Below are positions 62,533 through 64,000 of a stretch of 64,000 bases of DNA, piece after piece. This DNA is from Pirellulales bacterium (GTDB lineage Bacteria; Planctomycetota; Planctomycetia; Pirellulales; JALHPA01), in contig JANRLT010000065.1 in NCBI GenBank assembly GCA_033762255.1, positions 124,001 to 188,000 on the forward strand, read 5' to 3'. How positions within the stretch are numbered: the first letter of the stretch is position 1; each line of letters starts with the position of its first letter. Under the pieces are notes generated by a model that saw only the letters and a list, made by a program, of their open reading frames with translations, made no database searches and was not told the DNA's origin. The translations under genes and the position numbers were made by a program.

Positions 62533-62582
62533 TTAGAATCTATTATTTTGATTAATCAAAACTATTATTTTCTGGATTCTAA
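62533..62582. promoter_or_regulatory. palindromic operator-like element before the DUF1559 gene
   Basis: A perfect 16-bp palindrome TTTTGATTAATCAAAA (62546-62561) overlaps two direct repeats CTATTATTTT (62540-62549 and 62562-62571) spaced 22 bp, two helical turns. These are enclosed by an outer inverted repeat TTAGAATC (62533-62540) and GATTCTAA (62575-62582). The block ends two bases before the ATG at 62585. It looks like a dimeric repressor or activator site, or a leader hairpin that controls start-codon access. Confidence 0.45.
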
Positions 62583-62584
62583 AA

Positions 62585-63586
62585 ATGGGTTGTGTCATGA
62601 TTTTGCGGTCAGTATGTTTTCCTCGCCCCTATGTGCGGCATTGCGCGCGGGGTTTTACCCTAGTGGAGTTACTAGTGGTGGTGGCGATCATGGGAATTCT
62701 GATTTCACTCTTATTGCCCGCGGTGCAACAAGCGCGAATTGCCGCGCTGCGCCTGCATAGTGTGAACAACTTACGGCAACAGGGAATCGCCCTGCAAAAT
62801 TTCCACGACGCTCGCAAGCGGTTTCCCGCAGGGTATCTGTCTGAAACGGGAGGACCCGGCACAGATAGCGGTACATTGGATGCGCCCCCGGGCTGGGCTT
62901 GGGGGACGCAACTATTGCCTTATCTCGAGGAAGAAGCCTTATACAAGCAGCTCGACCTCAAGCTGGCATGCGACCATCCGCGCAATGCCCCCTTAGTCCA
63001 AAAAGAATTATCGGTCTTTATCAATCCCGCCGCGCCTAATCAAGGGCCTACTATTCCCATTCGCACCGAATCCGGGGCAGTATTGGCCCAGTTTGGCCGC
63101 TCCCATTACGTGGGGAACGCTGGCCAGGATGAAGCCTGGGGGTATGATCCCCCGTTAGCGGATTGGGCGCCGGTTTCAACCGGTCCGCTGTATCGCAATT
63201 CCAAAATTCGGGCCGCGCAGATCACCGACGGCCTCAGCAAAACCGTGTTTGTGGGGGAGCACACCACTGTCAGCGATAAGACCTGGGTGGGCGTGGTGCC
63301 AGGCACGGCCAGTTGTCCGATTGATCCAAACTTATACCCGTTTACCACCTGCGATGCCGCGGCAACGTATGTGCTATGCCACAGTGGTCCGGCGGCGGAT
63401 GAGCCGGGGATCGTGCATCCGCCGGGATTTCCCACTTGCCATGTCTGCCAAATGTATTCCCCCTGGGACGGGGGAAATGTGCTGTTTGGCGATGCCAATG
63501 TCAGATTCATCGGCGTGGATATCCACTTGACCACCTGGGCGGCGCTGAGCAGTTGCGCCGCGGGAGATCGCCCCGGTGAATACTAG
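62585..63586 (+). CDS. DUF1559 protein with prepilin-type N-terminus
   Basis: One of the large planctomycete family of pilin-like proteins. The type IV prepilin signal is ARG|FTLVELLVVVAIMGILIS: cleavage after G23, methylated F24, glutamate E28 at +5, then the hydrophobic helix. The DUF1559 body has SLLLPAVQQAR, NNLRQQGIALQNFHD, RFPAGYLSETGG, WGTQLLPYLEEEALYKQ, RAAQITDGLSKTVFVGEH and the closing HPGGAN-like segment, here DGGNVLFGDANVRFI. 333 residues; an ATG four codons later is possible. No ribosome-binding sequence, but a striking palindrome lies just upstream. Exact function of the family is unknown. Confidence 0.92.
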   Translation: MGCVMILRSVCFPRPYVRHCARGFTLVELLVVVAIMGILISLLLPAVQQARIAALRLHSVNNLRQQGIALQNFHDARKRFPAGYLSETGGPGTDSGTLDAPPGWAWGTQLLPYLEEEALYKQLDLKLACDHPRNAPLVQKELSVFINPAAPNQGPTIPIRTESGAVLAQFGRSHYVGNAGQDEAWGYDPPLADWAPVSTGPLYRNSKIRAAQITDGLSKTVFVGEHTTVSDKTWVGVVPGTASCPIDPNLYPFTTCDAAATYVLCHSGPAADEPGIVHPPGFPTCHVCQMYSPWDGGNVLFGDANVRFIGVDIHLTTWAALSSCAAGDRPGEY

Positions 63587-63935
63587 ACAAAGAACCACGA
63601 CTGACCCGTGGCGGTTGCGGGTGTTAATGGCCTGTTTGGGGATGACAATCTTATGCGCGGCGGCGGTCTGGTGGTCCCAGCGGCGCATCTACCCCCCCGC
63701 CAGCAGTCCCGAAAGCATGACCCTGATTAAACAACTGTATACGGCCTGCAATACCCAAAGTACGGCACTACTGGAAAAGACCCTACTCCGCATGCAAACC
63801 GCGTTGCAGCGCGGAGAACTTACCGCCATGGAGCACAATTCAATGGAATTAATAGCTAATCGCGCAAAGGCGGGTGAATGGGAGTCCGCCACCCGCGCTA
63901 TGCTAAAATATGCCCAAGATCAACGGCGGGATTAG
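63576..63935 (+). CDS. small single-pass membrane protein coupled to the DUF1559 gene
   Basis: 119 residues from a GTG at 63576 that overlaps the last 11 bp of the DUF1559 gene, so translation is probably coupled. One membrane segment at about 14-34 (RLRVLMACLGMTILCAAAVWW), basic on the N-terminal side, then a helical external domain (LIKQLYTACNTQSTALLEKT, LRMQTALQRGELTAMEHNSM). Similar short genes follow DUF1559 genes in other planctomycetes, from memory. Function unknown. Its stop overlaps the stop of a minus-strand gene entering the window. Confidence 0.75.
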   Translation: MNTRQRTTTDPWRLRVLMACLGMTILCAAAVWWSQRRIYPPASSPESMTLIKQLYTACNTQSTALLEKTLLRMQTALQRGELTAMEHNSMELIANRAKAGEWESATRAMLKYAQDQRRD

Positions 63936-64000
63936 CGTTGCTTGGCTTTGGATTTGCCGGGTGGACGCTTTAGCATTTTTTGGACTTGGGACCAGGGGCG
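63932..64000 (-). CDS. C-terminal end of a protein running off the window
   Basis: On the minus strand an open frame enters at 64000 and ends in TAA at 63932-63934: RPWSQVQKMLKRPPGKSKAKQR. The lysine/arginine-rich ending suits an RNA- or ribosome-associated protein, but 22 residues are too few to name the family. Its stop overlaps the plus-strand gene's stop by 4 bp. Confidence 0.4.
   Translation of the reverse strand, partial: RPWSQVQKMLKRPPGKSKAKQR

Overview
The window (64 kb, GC-rich) comes from a bacterium of the Planctomycetota, most likely of the Pirellulales type. The markers are the PVC-group small basic protein (18.1 kb), a DUF1501 secreted protein, a DUF1559 prepilin-like protein, a PEP-CTERM protein, a formylglycine-type sulfatase, a planctomycete-style degenerate RNase H-like protein, and housekeeping genes scattered singly on both strands rather than in long operons. 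No prophage, CRISPR array, rRNA operon or plasmid function was seen; the chromosome looks ordinary apart from one REP/RAYT repeat locus.

Layout. 0-5.6 kb: heptanucleotide repeat, smpB, lipA, serC, tRNA-Leu(CAG) and speA. 5.6-6.8 kb: a tandem array of REP-type double hairpins (period about 124 bp) with a REP-associated transposase gene embedded in it. 6.8-9.5 kb: DUF1501 and PEP-CTERM exported proteins. 10-13.5 kb: purA, uppS, cdsA (uppS and cdsA supply polyprenyl carrier and CDP-diacylglycerol), with more REP copies between uppS and cdsA. 13.6-16.9 kb: str locus rpsL-rpsG-EF-G on the minus strand, lacking tuf, with a strong terminator before an EF-G that has lost both domain IV tip motifs. 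17-18.1 kb: two small conserved planctomycete proteins. 18.4-23.3 kb: ABC-2 export operon (ATPase, permease, membrane-anchored TPR-like protein). 23.5-38.3 kb: folC, a 1076-residue secreted TPR-CHAT protein, a small lipoprotein, rph, yraN, RNase H-like protein, glgB, rsfS, bcp, a glycine-rich secreted protein and a polytopic membrane protein. 38.6-42.1 kb: hybrid histidine kinase and a small membrane protein. 42.4-49.6 kb: complete pstSCAB-phoU phosphate uptake operon with oversized permeases, followed by a beta-carbonic anhydrase. 50.4-52.8 kb: two beta-propeller proteins, one resembling YidR. 52.8-64 kb: dnaE, sulfatase, comF, a FixL/FixJ-like pair, DUF1559 pilin-like protein with a coupled small membrane protein, and the last codons of a further gene.

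The clearest functional module is pst (substrate-binding lipoprotein, two permeases, ATPase, PhoU). The ABC-2 trio is a second transport unit of unknown cargo. The two sensor kinases are not linked to an obvious target, although the FixJ-like regulator lies just upstream of the pilin-like gene, whose leader carries a perfect 16-bp palindrome. The observations most worth following are the EF-G2-like protein at the str locus, the RAYT gene inside its own REP array, the exported CHAT protein, the RNase H-like protein with a substituted first catalytic aspartate, and the natural arginine at the streptomycin-resistance position of ribosomal protein S12.
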